64,000 bases of DNA from Ahaetulla prasina (taxonomy: Eukaryota > Chordata > Lepidosauria > Squamata > Colubridae). Location: positions 159,029,236 through 159,093,235 of the forward strand of contig NC_080539.1 in assembly GCF_028640845.1 (NCBI RefSeq), written 5' to 3'. The notes under the pieces are model-generated. The model was not told the DNA's origin and did no database searches. It saw nothing but the letters and a program-made list of their open reading frames with translations. The position numbers were made by a program, and so were the translations under genes. This document shows positions 11,270 through 23,465 of the stretch, piece after piece; within the stretch, counting starts at the first letter, position 1; each line of letters opens with the position of its first letter.

Positions 11270-12142
11270 CAGTAGTGGGCTCCACTTACCTTCGCTACTG
11301 GTTTAGAACTGAACACATGCCTGTGTGTGATCACTTTGCTTGTGTGCAGCGCTTCTGCACATGTGCAGGACATCCATGATGATATCCCGTCTGGATTATT
11401 GCAATGCTCTCTACATGGGGCTACCCCTGAAGTGCACTCGGAGGCTTCAGTTAGTCCAGAATGCAGCTGCGCGGGTGATTGAGGGAGCCACACGTGGCTC
11501 CCGTGTAACACCGCTCCTACGCAGTCTGCACTGGCTACCTGTAGTCTTTCGGGTGCGCTTCAAGGTATTGGTTACCACCTTTAAAGCGCTCCATGGCTTA
11601 GGGCCCGGGTACTTACGGGACCGCCTGCTGTTACCTTATGCCTCCCACCGACCTGTACGCTCACACAGAGAGGGTCTTCTCAGGGTGCCGTCCGCCAAGC
11701 AATGTCGGCTGGCGGCCCCCAGGGGAAGGGCCTTCTATGTTGGAGCACCTACCCTCTGGAACGAACTTCCCCCTGGTTTGCATCAATTACCTGACCTTCG
11801 GACCTTTCGCCGTGAGTTGAAAACGCATTTGTTTATCCAAGCGGGACTGGCTTAATTTTTTAAATTTCTTGAATTTTAATAATTTTAATTGGGGTATTTT
11901 AACTATGGGTCAAATTTGACAGTTTTAAATCTTTCGGCCACTAATATAATATGTTATTTTAACTGTTGTTTTCATCTGTATATTGTTTTTGTTTTAAATC
12001 TGGCTGTACACTGCCCTGAGTCCTTCGGGAGAAAGGCGGTATAAAAATCTAAATAATAAATAAAATAAATAAATATCCAGGTGCCACCGCTGCCACTACC
12101 AGTTCATCCGAACCAGGGCGAACCGGTAGAAACCCACCACTG
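11270..12142 (+). mobile_element. hAT-like MITE family B split by a LINE
   Basis: The left part, 11270-11387, starts cagtagtgggctccacttac. The right part, 12073-12142, ends aacccaccactg. The flanks aaccttac and taccttat match at 6 of 8. The two halves rejoin across the LINE at the phrase gatgatatccaggt, which corresponds to gatgatgtccagg in the intact copy at 57045-57243. The MITE was in place first. Confidence 0.82.
11388..12072 (+). mobile_element. CR1/L2-group LINE, 3' fragment
   Basis: It holds the last ~155 codons of the LINE protein, open to a stop at 11853-11855. Recognisable pieces are LHWLPVVFRVRFKVL, TFKALHGLGPGYL and GAPTLWNELPPGL, which are hallmarks of the CR1/L2-group C-terminus after the reverse transcriptase. 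A 3' UTR follows, with the ggctgtacactgccctgagt stem-loop and an AATAAA-rich tail. The duplicated atatcc on both sides (11382-11387 and 12073-12078) looks like a short TSD. No RT catalytic motifs are present, so it is dead on arrival. Confidence 0.9.
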
Positions 12143-12150
12143 TACCTTAT

Positions 12151-13228
12151 CCAAAATGTCTGAGGCAAGTCTAATCGTGCTCCTATTCAAAAGATCCCGC
12201 ACTTAAAGTTCCTTGTGAGAACTTTCCTTTCTGATGAACCATTTAATTGTCTGCCCAATTCCCTTCCCTAGGACTGGGGAGTTTTCTAAATGAGCTAAAT
12301 TCCATCATGAGGAAAGACCTCATGCTGTGATTGAGGTCTTTCCAAAGCTGGGGAATCTTTTCATTCTCTCTTTTTTTTTAAAAAAAATCTCTGAATGCAT
12401 AAATGAAATAAATAAATAAATAAATCATCCCTGGGAATTTAATGAGAACTTTCGATATCAGCATGGCATGCCTGATATGCTTGGAAATCTCTGGTCAAAG
12501 GTTTTTGGAAGGGTGCTGCTCCTTTCATATGAAACCTTTGAGCCATCAAGTGACAATTGACCCCATAAAGACCCTGGAATAGGACAGCAAAAATTAAATC
12601 AAAAGGAAAGTCAGTTGAAAAATGGAGAACAACTCCCCAAAGCCTCTTAAAAACCCAGACTGGGAGCTAGAGAAGGATTGGGGGTGGAATGAGAAAATGC
12701 CTAAGAGTTCAATAATGCAATTCTGGATGGGTCAGCCTTCCTGGTATCTGTGGGAATTATCCTGGTGGAAACTCTGAAGGCATCCATCTGTCTCTTCTGG
12801 GGAGACGGGGTTGGGGGACTCATTCTGCAACAGCAATCACATACGGTGACTTGCCTGGATAATTGTGTGTGATTCACTTGTGTGCACACAAAAGATGACA
12901 TAGGTGGGGGGGGGGAAAGTGAGCACAATAACCAGTTCCCTGGATGCATATAAAAGGAAGGGTGACTTCTACGTAAAATGCCCTGAGTTGGATCCAAGAA
13001 AAGATATGCATTTTGCAGAGGGGCTTTGTTTAAAAGGGGTTACACACAGTTGTACATGTTTGACAGGGAAGGAGGATGGAGGGATATAGAACAATACAAA
13101 TCTAGTTTTCGATTGCTTTTTCTAGTCAGTTGATAGAAGAGAATTCTCTTACAAACAGTTCCAGGCACACAATTCTTGGAAAAGCTGATTATACATAGAT
13201 TGACTTTATTAGAGAAGTATTCTGAAAC
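12151..13228. other. Unassigned sequence with simple repeats
   Basis: It has (AAATA)n at 12405-12426 and a G-run at 12903-12914. No gene or repeat body is recognised. Confidence 0.5.
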
Positions 13229-13674
13229 TTGTTCCCCTCGTCAAGATGTGTTCCCCTCGTCGAGATGTGCCCACTGGGCTTCCGTGCATTTCATCAGCCG
13301 AGGGTTCAAGGCAGGGGTGGGGGTGGTGTTGCGGTTATTATAAATGAAAGTTTGGATCCGAGGGAGGTCTCTGTCCCGCAGACAGCTGGCTGTGAGTCTC
13401 TCTTTGTGCGGTGGGGCCATGGGGTACAGATGGGTTTACTGGTCACATACCTGGCTCCCTGCCATGTACAGGGACAGCAGCCCTGCCCGAGCTGCTCAAC
13501 GTGATATCTGAGGCGGCAGTTGATACCCCCAGGCTTATGGTCATGGGGGATTTCAATCTGCCGTCAGTAGGTGAGTCATCGTCGTCAGCTCGGGAGTTCA
13601 TGGCCTCCATGGCAGCCTTGGACCTGACCCAGTTAGTGAATGGTCCCACACACACTGGGGGACACAGTGGCTGA
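13229..13674 (+). pseudogene. LINE endonuclease domain remnant
   Basis: Two overlapping frames carry it. The first (13229-13504) has FHQPRVQGRGGGGVAVI, the region after the conserved Glu-containing start of LINE endonucleases. The second (13411-13674) has LMVMGDFNLPS, the conserved GDFN motif of the AP-endonuclease fold, followed by PTHTGG. One frameshift separates them at about 13440-13500, and the normal SDH motif appears later in a third frame (TDHSVLRLDF, near 13720). The N-terminal catalytic part is missing. Confidence 0.82.
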
Positions 13675-13898
13675 ATGATCTGGATGTGGGGGATTTAGTC
13701 ATTACTCCCCTGCTGTGGACAGATCATTCTGTCCTTCGCCTGGACTTTCGGACCGCAGACCCTCACCGCAGGGAGACGGAGCCAGTAGGTGATGGACCCG
13801 AGTAGGTTCCTGATGGAGCTTAGGCCATTTCCTGAGAGCTGGCCCACGGCTCGGCCGAGGAACTCGCTACCGCCTGGGAAAGGGCAGCGGCGGGGGCT

Positions 13899-15914
13899 TT
13901 GGATCGCGTCGTGCCGATGTGGCCTCTGACCCAGCGCTGCTCTCGACCGGCTCCTTGGTTTACTGAGGAGCTGAGAGAGATGAAGTGCTGGAGAAGATGC
14001 CTAGAGAGCGCCTGGAGGGCCAGCCACTCCGAATCTGACCGAACACTACTACGGTCACATATTCAGACCTATCTAGTGGCAATAAGGACGGCAAAGCAAG
14101 TATACTTGGCCGCCCTTATAGCATCGGCAGATAACCGCCCAGCCGCCTTGTTTAGAGTGACCCGCTCCCTTCTGTTTCAGGGGGCTCGGGAGGACCCCTT
14201 GCAAGGTCGGGCTGAGGAATTTGGAAGTTATCTGCACGATAAAATTGCTCAGATCCAGGATGGGTTGGACACAGATTGGGTAGATCCGGACGGGATGACA
14301 CGGGCACGTCTTGAGAACATTGTTTGGGCTGAGTTTGATCCTGTGACTCCCAATGACATGGACAGGATACTGGGGAGGTTGAATGCCACCACATGTTTAT
14401 TGGACCCGTGTCCCTCCTGGTTAGTACTGGCCACCCAGGAGGTTACACAAGGCTGGCTCCAGGGAATTATCAGCGCTTCTCTGAGGGAGGGAGTTTTCCC
14501 AGCCGCCTTGAAAGAGGCGGTGTTGAGGCCCCTCCTTAAGAAGCCTTCCCTGGACCCAGCTATTTTAGCTAATTATCGTCCAGTCTCCAATCTTCGCTTT
14601 CTGGCGAAGGTTGTAGAGAGTGTGGTGGCTTGGCAACTCCCCCAGTACCTGGAGGAAACTGTTTATCTAGACCCGTGCCAGTCCGGCTTCAGGCCTGGGT
14701 ACAGCACAGAGACGGCTTTGGTCGCGTTGGTTGATGATCTCTGGAGGGCACGGGGCAGAGGTTGTTCCTCTGTTCTTGTCCTGCTAGATCTATCAGCGGC
14801 GTTCGATACCATCGACCATGGTATCCTGCTGCGGCGGTTGGAGGGCTTGGGGGTGGGAGGCACCGTTTTACGGTGGTTCTCCTCCTACCTCTCCGACCGC
14901 TCGCAGACGGTGTTGACAGGGGGGCAGAGATCGATCCCTAGGCAACTCACTTGTCGGGTGCCGCAGCGGTCGATTATCTCGCCCTTCTTGTTCAACATCT
15001 ATATGAAGCCGCTGGGAGAGATCATCCGTGGTTTCGGGGTGAGCTGTCAGCTGTATGCTGACGACACTCAATTGTACATCTCCACCCCAAACCACCCCAA
15101 CGAAGCTGTCAATGTGATGACTCAGTGTCTTGAGGCCGTTCGGGTCTGGATGGGGATGAACAAGCTCCGACTCAACCCATCCAAGACGGAGTGGCTGTGG
15201 ATGCCGGCGTCCTGGCACAGTCAGCTTATTCCATCGCTGACTGTGGGGGGCGAATCGTTAGCCCCCAGGGAATCGGTGCGCAATTTAGGTGTTCTCCTGG
15301 ATGCACGGCTGTCTTTAGAAGACCACTTGACAGCCATCGCCAGGGGAGCTTTTCATCAGGCTCGCCTGATTCGCCAATTGCGCCCTTTCCTGGACCGGGA
15401 CGCGTTATGCACGGTCACTCATGCCCTCGTCACTTCCCGTCTGGATTACTGCAATGCTCTCTACATGGGGCTCCCCTTGAGGAGCACCCGGAGGCTCCAA
15501 CTGGTGCAGAATGTGGCCACGTGGGGGATTGAGGGAGCTCCTCGTAGCTCCCATGTAACACCTCTCCTGCACAGGCTGCATTGGTTGCCGGTGGTCTTCC
15601 GGGTGCGCTTCAAGGTGTTGGTTATCACCTTTAAAGCGCTCCATGGCATTGGACCGGGATATTTACGGGACCGCCTGCTGCCGACAGTTACCTCCCATTG
15701 TCCGATACGTCCAGTGCGCACCCACAGTGAGGGTCTTCTTAGGGTGCCGTCGGCTAGTCAATGTCGGCTGGTGGCCCCCAGGGGAAGGGCGTTCTCTGTG
15801 GGGCCCCCGGCTTTATGGAATGAGCTGCCAGTGGAACTCCATCTCCTCCCTGATCTCCGGACCTTTAAGCGCGAGCTCAAGACTTTCTTTTTTCACCAAG
15901 CGGGGCTGGCCTGA
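13899..15914 (+). pseudogene. LINE reverse transcriptase, 671 codons open
   Basis: The frame covers the linker and the RT palm and fingers. It has NYRPVSNLRFLAKVVE (about residues 224-239), FRPGYSTETALVALVDD (about 264-280), LLDLSAAFDTIDHG with the first catalytic Asp (about 296-309), and YADD with the catalytic pair at 15054-15065 (residues 386-389). The C-terminal LHWLPVVFRVRFKVL and LWNELP blocks follow. The first Met is only where the open stretch happens to begin; the natural ORF2 would start in the missing 5' part. The block normally reading G-V-P-Q-G-S is here R-V-P-Q-R-S (about 353-358), with both glycines changed, which probably disables the enzyme. Confidence 0.88.
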
Positions 15915-16080
15915 TTGATTTTAGTATGGGGGTTTTAGTGGGTTTTAATAGGGTTTTACCAAGGTTTTAGTTTTGATAAATTTTAGCTTATATTTTAAGT
16001 TACAGCGATTGAATCAGTTTTTTAAATTTGATAGTGTATTTTAAATTTGTTGGGATTTTTTGTCGTTTTATTGGCTGTAC

Positions 16081-16109
16081 ACCGCCCTGAGTCTTCGGAG
16101 AAGGGCGGT
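16081..16109 (+). other. LINE 3' stem-loop
   Basis: The sequence accgccct (16081-16088) pairs with agggcggt (16102-16109) around a 13-base loop. The same element sits just before the tail in every CR1/L2-group copy here and in the SINE at 46436-46694. In L2/CR1-type LINEs the 3' end is the region recognised by the reverse transcriptase, so this is a likely recognition hairpin. That role is inferred. Confidence 0.7.
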
Positions 16110-16174
16110 ATAAAAATACGAATAAATAAATAAATAAAAATAATGTGGCATAGTGATTACAGCAGAGGTGAGCA

Positions 16175-16257
16175 ATTTTTATTTTGTTCCTTCCCTTCCT
16201 CCCTCCCTTCTTCCTTCCTTCCTTCCTTCCTCCCTCCGTCCCTCCCTCCCTCCCCAA
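16175..16257. repeat. (CCTT)n polypyrimidine tract
   Basis: Repeated ccttccttccctccctcc runs on the plus strand form a long pyrimidine-only stretch. The purine-rich complement gives a meaningless Gly/Arg/Lys-rich open frame. Confidence 0.9.
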
Positions 16258-19200
16258 AGGAGGCCTGCCTGGTGGTGCAGTGACATCAAAGGAGAGTGCA
16301 GGATTAAAATTTTCAGCATTCTTTTGAAATTATTTTTTTAGACTTTTAGTTTTTTTCCTGCTAACACTGTTTTGCAAACTTTAATTATTTTAAAGAGACA
16401 GTAAAATGTCATTTTTGGTGTGCTGGGTGCTTCTGAAAGCTGCAAAAATATGGCAAGGCCTGCTTCCCTTAGCATCAAAAGTTTCACTAGATTTGAGAAG
16501 TTCTGACTACAGCATTAAAAAAAAAAAGAACTTATCCCTATAATATGAAAGTTTATCCTCCATATCAGGGCAATATATTCATTATGCCAACTCAAGATCT
16601 TAAAATATTATAATTTGCAAACTTTCAACATTACATCAAGAAACATGGGTCACATACTTTTCATTGAATTATTGCAGTGTATTTTTATGGAGGTAAAATT
16701 TTAAGTGAAGCAGTAAGGCTGATGAGTCACCCAAACTCACCAGCAACCCTGGAAAAGTATTAAGAGAAGCTCAGCGATCTATTTACTAATCACTGTTAGA
16801 ATGAGCTTGCTGGTGGACCTAAGGAGTAGAGAAGTGTCTCGGGAAGAACTGAGATGTTCGGGTAATTACAGCTTGCAAACCTTGCTAGAGAATCAGGCTT
16901 GATTAGATGCTTAAAAAAGAAAGGGTCTTTTCTGTGATAGAAATCTCTCCCCAGAAAGGGATTATATAATCTTAAATTGTTCAATATTCATTTTGAAAGT
17001 AAATAAATGCAGGTAGACATATCTTATGATATAAAGAAGATGGGGTGGAAATGTCTTTTGATGTGATGGTCACTAGATCATATTGCTGTACGTATATAAA
17101 TGGTCTGTAGGAACCTGATCTTCCATGCCTTTGTCTTCTCAAGTCAATAAAGCAAAGATGAACAGGTCCTTGGTGGCTTTAATAAGGAGTGAGTGAAGTA
17201 GCTCATTTGGGTTGGAATTTGGCCCATTCACTTTCAGTCATTCTTTTTGTTTTAAGGGGTTCATATTGTAAATTTTAATACATTTTCAGTTCGAAATAGC
17301 CAGGAACAATGCTATCAGTTTCTAACAGTGATGTTCAGAGGTTTCCTCAGGGCCCAAAAAAAGAGGACTCCAGGGTTGAATTGCCTATCCAAGCAATTGA
17401 ACTTATTAGTACTGATCACTAAGAAAATTTTCAGGGCTGCTGTTATATGGAAAATTATAACATGCTTATATTTTGCATATAAAAACACAGCTAAATACAT
17501 AACCTGCGATAGGAAATAGGGAATTTGTATGAACTTTCTGAATAAAATCAACCACATTGTATTCCAGAAAAATTAATTATGTAAATTAAATGACCTGTTA
17601 AATTCCAAGAGAGTCTTTGTTAAAAGTATCATTTAAGATTGGAAACATTCAACCTGTTCAGTCTTTTTCTTGCTGCTTAATACCATTGTAACAGGATATA
17701 AAAGTAAATCCTTGAATTCTCCAATTAATTATAATGTGCCACCTAATTTTTTGAAATGGTACAATAAATGGATATTGCCTACATTTTTGTCATCTGCAGT
17801 TAGGAGAAATTCCCTCTCTTATTCATTAATTCTGTATTAACTGAAATTGGATCAGTTCGAGACAGTCAACCAAAGTTTAAAATTATTTCATGCATGTTTT
17901 TTGCTATCATTTGGCACATTGTTGTGTATCAATTTAAAACAGCTGTAGCAATTGAATTAAATGGACTTTAATATCCGGGATTTATCACCAAGGGGATTAC
18001 TTATTAAATAAAAGAACAATCGTAGATTTCAGTCATGGATTATTATATTCAAAAGTGTTTTGTCTTAAAAACAAATTGTACCATTTGACTTTCAGGTTTT
18101 TAATCTTACATTTTAATATTGAAGCAGTTTAGTTGAATCATAAATATTACAACATACTAGTTTATTCATTCCAAGTTCCCTTCTCTTTCAGATGACAGTG
18201 AAAATATAATACCAACTTGATAGAAAAATCCATATGGTACATTATCTCAGTATAGCCTATGTTTTTCTTAGAAAAAATATAATGGATCGCTCAGTGTTAC
18301 TAAAATTAATATGCATCTTTCATCCAGGAATATAAACTTCCTTTGCGTTTGTGAGCACTCATTTCAAGCTAGCCTCTTATGTCTTATTCACATTTAATCT
18401 TCAGCATTTTTTTTTTAAAAAAAAACTGGAGTTCATAGGTTGAATTCTCAGTGGAAGTGCCATTGCCTTCTGCAGGGGCAAAGCAACCTTTTATTTTTGT
18501 GATGTTGGAGCATTTGAGAAATTAAATAACTTTCTGGAGTCTGGCTGGACTCCCATCTGTAAGGCAAAAAGGAGGGCAAGGGTGTGTTTGTGTCTATCTG
18601 TCTACTCCCAAGCCCATTAAAACAAATAAGCAAGCAAGCAAGCAAAGAAGCAAACAAACAAAACCAGACACAAGGAATTAGAAGGAATACATCTACAGCA
18701 ACTCCATGACTGTCATGAGTCATGACCGGGTTTGGAAATACCGCGGAAGGCTATAGGGCTTTGGATCTGGTCAATTTATAGTCCTTTTCAATATGTCTCC
18801 TGGCCAACTCCAGTGTACCTTATTTCCCCCCATGAACTTCTCAATAATGAAAAGTCTTAGATTTAAGGTGTGATGAACATGAGTGGGAGACAGAGGTTTC
18901 TGAGACGGAAGTCCTCACCCATGAGTGGCACCGTATTACCACATGTGGTAAATTGCATCTGCTGCAAATTAAATTGTTTGTTTTATTCATTTTTAAACTT
19001 AATTTTAACCAATCCCTTCCTCTAGCAGAGCCATCCATAGCATTTTGGCCTCTGAGATGGAGAGCCCAAATGATACCCTCGTGCCTTCATTGGATGAAAA
19101 CTTTGAAAGGCCTGTATTCTGAGTTCTTATTGTATTGCTCCGCTCATTGTAATGATTTGCTATTTCTTCAGGAAAGCAGAAGTTATACTTAAAAATATCT

Positions 19201-19870
19201 CGTTCAGAAAGTTTTGCTAACTTTCAAATGCCTGAGCTGCAAATTTAACTTTTCTTGACTCTTGAATAAGGCTGTTTAAATGTTCAAAACTGGTGCTTCC
19301 CATGCTTTCTCTGTGGCAAAGATTTGATTCGCTTACCAATGGTCCATAGCCTTGGCTAGCTTGTGCAAGACCAGTCAGCCTTTCTGACGTTCTGTGGAGC
19401 ACAGATGTATTTTTATTAGCTAGCATGGAGAGGTTACATGCTCCACTGGCAATTTTTACAGAATATATTAGAAATATGCACAACATAACAACAAAACCAT
19501 TTGTAAAGAGGATGGTCCTTTATCACCTGTATCATTGGTATAGATCTTCTTTGGCATTGATGAGGAATTTAGGACTATCAAACATTTTCTCAAGTATAAT
19601 GCTGTGTTCCATGAATAACATAAAACATTCCTCAACTGACTGAAGTATAACTGGTTACAGAATACAACTTTGATTTTTTTGGGGTGGTGGTGGTGTTTTA
19701 TTGGGTAATTTTACGTCTCATAATAAAAACGCCTTCTTCACTGGTTCTTGAATGAAAATAATTTCAATGTGATATTCTCCTGCCAATTTTCCTTTGCTTT
19801 AGATATCATAAGATATACCTTGGAGTTTCTTGCATACAATATGTATTTCAAATAATAGGTCATACTATAA
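16258..19870. other. Unassigned AT-rich sequence
   Basis: About 3.6 kb with no gene or repeat family that I can name. Small features are a poly-A at 16517-16528, a T/A-run pair at 18407-18424 that could fold on itself, and (GCAA)n with (AAAC)n at about 18625-18662. It may be intron or intergenic; there are no exon-like frames with flanking splice sites that I would defend. Confidence 0.5.
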
Positions 19871-19985
19871 TACTAGGTATGTATCTTTCCTTTTATGTAC
19901 ACTGAGAGCATATGCACCAAGACAAATTCCTTGTGTGTCCAATCACACTTGGCCAATAAAAAATTCTATTCTATTCTATTCTAAA
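19871..19985 (+). mobile_element. CR1/L3-type LINE 3' end with (ATTCT)n tail
   Basis: It reads cttttatgtacactgagagc, then ttccttgtgtgtccaatcac and ttggccaataaaaaattc, and ends in three ATTCT units. It matches the minus-strand copy at 40616-41055 in its last ~100 bp. Snake genome surveys, as I recall, describe a CR1/L3-like LINE whose tail seeds (AATAG)n microsatellites, and this fits. Confidence 0.75.
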
Positions 19986-21592
19986 TCATACAGAAATGTG
20001 GAAGTATGTACTTTTTGTTAATTCCATTTGTCTTTGTCAAAACTCTTTCACAAAACATTCCTGTCAAGACATTATCCACCATAATTGTATCTTCCCAGTC
20101 TGATGTTCAATCAGCTTTTGAGCCTGGATTTGAATTTTTGATTGTGTGAAACTGAGTAGTTTCAGGATTACAGAGGATGTCCTCTGCTGTTTCTTCAGCA
20201 TTTGCTATCATGAGTCATTGTAGAAAAAAATACATTGATACTTCGAAATGCAGAACATGGGAACTTAGTGAATGAGAACTACCTGAACTAACAACAAGCT
20301 GCTCGAAGGCTTAATCTTTAGATGTAGTTTTGGGCTCCTCTTCTCCTTTCATATCATAGCTCTGGCCTCTCATGTCAACTACTGACCTTTCTGTATGTTC
20401 TAGAAACATATAGCTTCTTTTGAAGAAGCACATTTGTCATAGTAAATTTTGTAATATGATCAGTGATAATAAATTCTAGAAAATCAACCCTGGTAGTCAC
20501 CATTGTAGAGACAATTTCATTAGGTTCTGTTGTTAAAAAGACACAATTAAATTGTTCTGTGCAGCTGATGTCAGTGTGTAGTTCAAAACAGAGGAATGAT
20601 CTCAGATCATCCACAGGCTTGTTTGGTTTTTGATGTCAGTAACTCTGTGATCTCATTTTGACTTTCCCCCCTTCAAAACAGTAGTATATCTCGATTTCTT
20701 GAGTGATGATCCTTCCTAGATACTTCCAGCATATCATCAAGTTTAGCCATCAGCTCTAAGGATATTTCCAGTGTTTGGCACATACAGTTGATCTAAGTAT
20801 TAATAGCAAGGATCCTAACAATGGCAATAACACTTCTCAGAATGTTCCGCTGATAAAGAGACTGATACAATCATCTCTTGGTGCTGATCCCTTATGGTGA
20901 TCTTTAATCTCAATGCCACTTCAAGCATTTTGCACCTATGGGATATTTTCTGATGATTTATCTCTTCCTCAGATTTCCAGCCACATATTCCCTCTCTTTT
21001 TCCCGTGAAGGCCAATGTGGCTATAACATTCAACTAGAAGAGTTTGCAACAAAAAACAGCATACAGCATTTTGGGTTTTTAACTATATAGGTCATGGCCT
21101 CATCACTTTGCCACCATTGGGGATTTCATGCCAGTAATGTGTTGATGGAAACTTATTTGCACTGGCTTTGGGGAACATAATGTTTTACTTGCTATGACCC
21201 ATGCTCTAAAAGGGAAGTCCCTCAGGCTAATACTTCACTGCTCGATCAACCAGACTTTAGGACTTTTGCTTCTTCCATCACATTGTTTTCTATACGTCTT
21301 CAGGGACATACACATTTAAAGCCACTTGAAATGGAAATATAGAAGATATAGGAGCTGCCAGCCAAATATAGAATGTTCTACCTGAAGGCAAGGCTACTTC
21401 TCATCACTTATATTTTTGCTGTCTCAGAACAATCGAATGACAAATTTTTGTTTCTTCTTAAACAAAACAAAACAAAAATTCTATTCTTTTTCCAAACGCT
21501 GCCCCCAGGGTCATTTTCTTCTGTCAGTCATGATAGCTGTTCTCTGCTAGTTATGGTGGCTGTCCATATCCAGGCGAAAGAGACATAGAGTA
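19986..21592 (-). other. Unassigned; possible highly decayed pseudogene or old repeat
   Basis: On the minus strand two frames look less random than most: 20815-21033, with KREGICGWKSEEEINH and KMLEVALRLKITIRDQ, and 20375-20614. Between them another frame reads LELMAKLDDMLEVSRKD. Stops and frame changes separate them. I cannot name a parent gene, and no intron-exon structure or poly-A tail is clear. It may be a decayed retrocopy, an old transposon, or chance. Confidence 0.2.
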
Positions 21593-21861
21593 CAGGGGTG
21601 AAATCTACTTACCTTCCTTACCAGTTTGGAAGTGCATGCATGTGTCACTTGCGTGTGCAGACCTTCTGCGCATGCGCAAAACCTTCTACTTATGCGCAGA
21701 AGGTAAAAAACACATTACTTCCTGGTTAAAACTAGGAAGTAATGACACTTGGACTGGTGGGTGAAGCTTTGCTCTGCCATCGCTACCGGATTACTGAACC
21801 AGATGCCAAGATTGCTACCGGATCGTGCGATCTGGTCCAAACCAGGAGCATTTCACCCCTG
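21593..21861 (+). mobile_element. hAT-like MITE family E
   Basis: It starts caggggtgaaatctacttac and ends gcatttcacccctg, giving terminal inverted repeats of CAGGGGTGAAAT type. Inside are repeated 'ccttctgcgcatgcgcaaaa' segments and a small palindrome around ttacttcctggttaaaacta. Its closest relatives are 42599-42906 and the partial copy at 49662-49784. A clear 8-bp TSD is not visible (atagagta against gtataaga). Confidence 0.75.
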
Positions 21862-22183
21862 GTATAAGAGTATAAGAAAACCAACAGGAGAATCTCACTC
21901 TAGAACGATGTCATGTCCTAAAGAGGACTACTAAAAATATCTCCTCTATCTTTGAGCAGCTAACTATCTTTTCCCTTATATAAAAAAAATAATTCTTTTA
22001 ACTAGCGTTTGGCCCCGAGAATGTTACTTTATTCAAAACTTAAGAATTCATTTAACATTTGGTTTCTTAACTCCCAAATGAATTTATTTCTGTGAAGTTT
22101 GAAAACCCCTTTGGCTCCAGTTGTTACAGCATATGTTGAGTATCACTATGGCAAAATGGGGAGGGAGGGAAGGAATCTTCTCC

Positions 22184-22440
22184 AGTTTGGACTAGTGGTA
22201 AAGGCACCAGTCTAGAAATCAGGAGACTGGGATTTCTTATACCAATTTAAGATGAAAGTTGCTTGGGTGACCTTGACCCAGTCAATCTCTTTCTCTCGCT
22301 GCAAAATTGACCTCACAGGATTGTTGTGGGGAGAATAGGAGGAAGAAGGAGTAATAGCTGTGTTTGCTACCTTGAGTTATTTATAAAAATAATAGAAGTG
22401 GACTTAAAAAAGAAGTGGGATTAAAAGAAAATATAAAATA
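22184..22440 (+). mobile_element. CORE-like tRNA-derived SINE with head
   Basis: The head has an A-box-like segment (tttggactagtggtaaaggc) and a weak B-box region (gagactgggatttc). It is followed by the core (cttgggtgaccttgacccag, cctcacaggattgttgtggg) and the tail ccttgagttatttataaaaa. This is the most complete copy of the family also seen at 5271 and 5745. Just downstream, at 22482-22502, is a short (AATAG)n. Confidence 0.72.
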
Positions 22441-22481
22441 GATGAAGCTTAGAAACATTGGAAATTCAAATGCTGGTGAAT

Positions 22482-22502
22482 GTAGAATAGAATAGAATAG
22501 AT
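22482..22502. repeat. Short (AATAG)n microsatellite
   Basis: Four AATAG-type units. It may be the last trace of a CR1/L3 tail or may have arisen independently; no LINE sequence adjoins it on either side that I can recognise. Confidence 0.8.
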
Positions 22503-23465
22503 AGGCTGAAGATCTACTTCAACATCAAACACGTTCTTATATTCCCACAAGTAACACCAGGTAAACGTTAGTCTACAGGTAGACAAAAAGTACTAAGTTC
22601 GAACAACACAAGGGATTTTTCTTAATGAACTGCAGACAGAATAATCACCCAGACTGGAATAGGCCAAAAGATTAGTGAAAGGGAGAGGGAAGGAGAAGGT
22701 GAATAGGAGGTCAAAATAAAGCAATGAGTGACTTCTTGTGAATTGTCTGCCACCTAATAGGAAAAGAAACGGAAAGAGTTATTATTCTCTCTGGAAATCT
22801 AAGCAAAAAATATGCATTCCATGCTTTAATACTGTGGTGTGGTAAAAGGATGTTGTAGGGAGCTTGACAAAGCGCCAGAAATAAGCTTCTTTTACTCTGG
22901 GAGACAGGCAGATATAGATGGGGGAGGAGGTTCAGGAGCTTTGTAGCTTGCTGAACTGAAGCCAAATTCTGTTGGAAGAAACCTGGAAAGATGGAGAAAT
23001 TACAGACCCTGCCCTGCTTTGCCTTCTAACGACTGTCAGATTATGTGTGCTCATGTGCGTGGGTTAAGATTCAGAATGTAAAGGCTATATTTCAATCATT
23101 TTACAAGACTACTTCTATATGCAGTGGGAACCTTCTAAGGGTGAAACAGGATCACTAGGGATTGCAACTTGGAATAATATTAAAGGGCCTTTTCTTAATT
23201 TCTAACTGATTACTGAACTTTCAGTTGGCAGTTGAAATGGAATAAATATTAGCCTGATGGGGGAAAACAAGCATTACATGAGGAGGAGTAAGAAGTTAGG
23301 AAGAATCGTTACATTATCCCGTTTTTTTCCATTGGAGAATGCTTATAAAGTAGCTTTCAATAAAATGAGTACACGGTGTGAAATCTTCATACAACAATAA
23401 TACAACTGGAGGGTTTAAAACCATTGCCCAGATATTAAGATCAGGGTGACAATTGTCTGAAGACT
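22503..23465. other. Unassigned sequence
   Basis: No gene or repeat family is recognised. Open frames on both strands are short and without known motifs. Confidence 0.5.

Larger units (their letters stand above)
13229..16137 (+). mobile_element. CR1/L2-group LINE, longest copy in the window
   Basis: The order is: part of an apurinic-type endonuclease (13229-13674), a short broken linker, an open reverse transcriptase plus C-terminal region (13899-15914), a 3' UTR of ~220 bp with the stem-loop at 16081-16109, and an (AATA)n tail. The 5' end is truncated inside the endonuclease; ORF1 and the promoter are absent. The protein style (YRPVSNL, FRPGYSTETAL, LLDLSAAFDTIDH) fits the L2 clade of the CR1/L2 group. 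It cannot be autonomous because the endonuclease is incomplete and frameshifted. Confidence 0.92.

Noticed and set aside
16000..16257. Gly/Arg/Lys-rich frame as a small basic protein
   Set aside because: It is the complement of a (CCTT)n simple repeat and a LINE tail.
21593..21861. 8-bp TSD for this MITE
   Set aside because: The flanks atagagta and gtataaga agree at only half the positions, so I did not claim a TSD.
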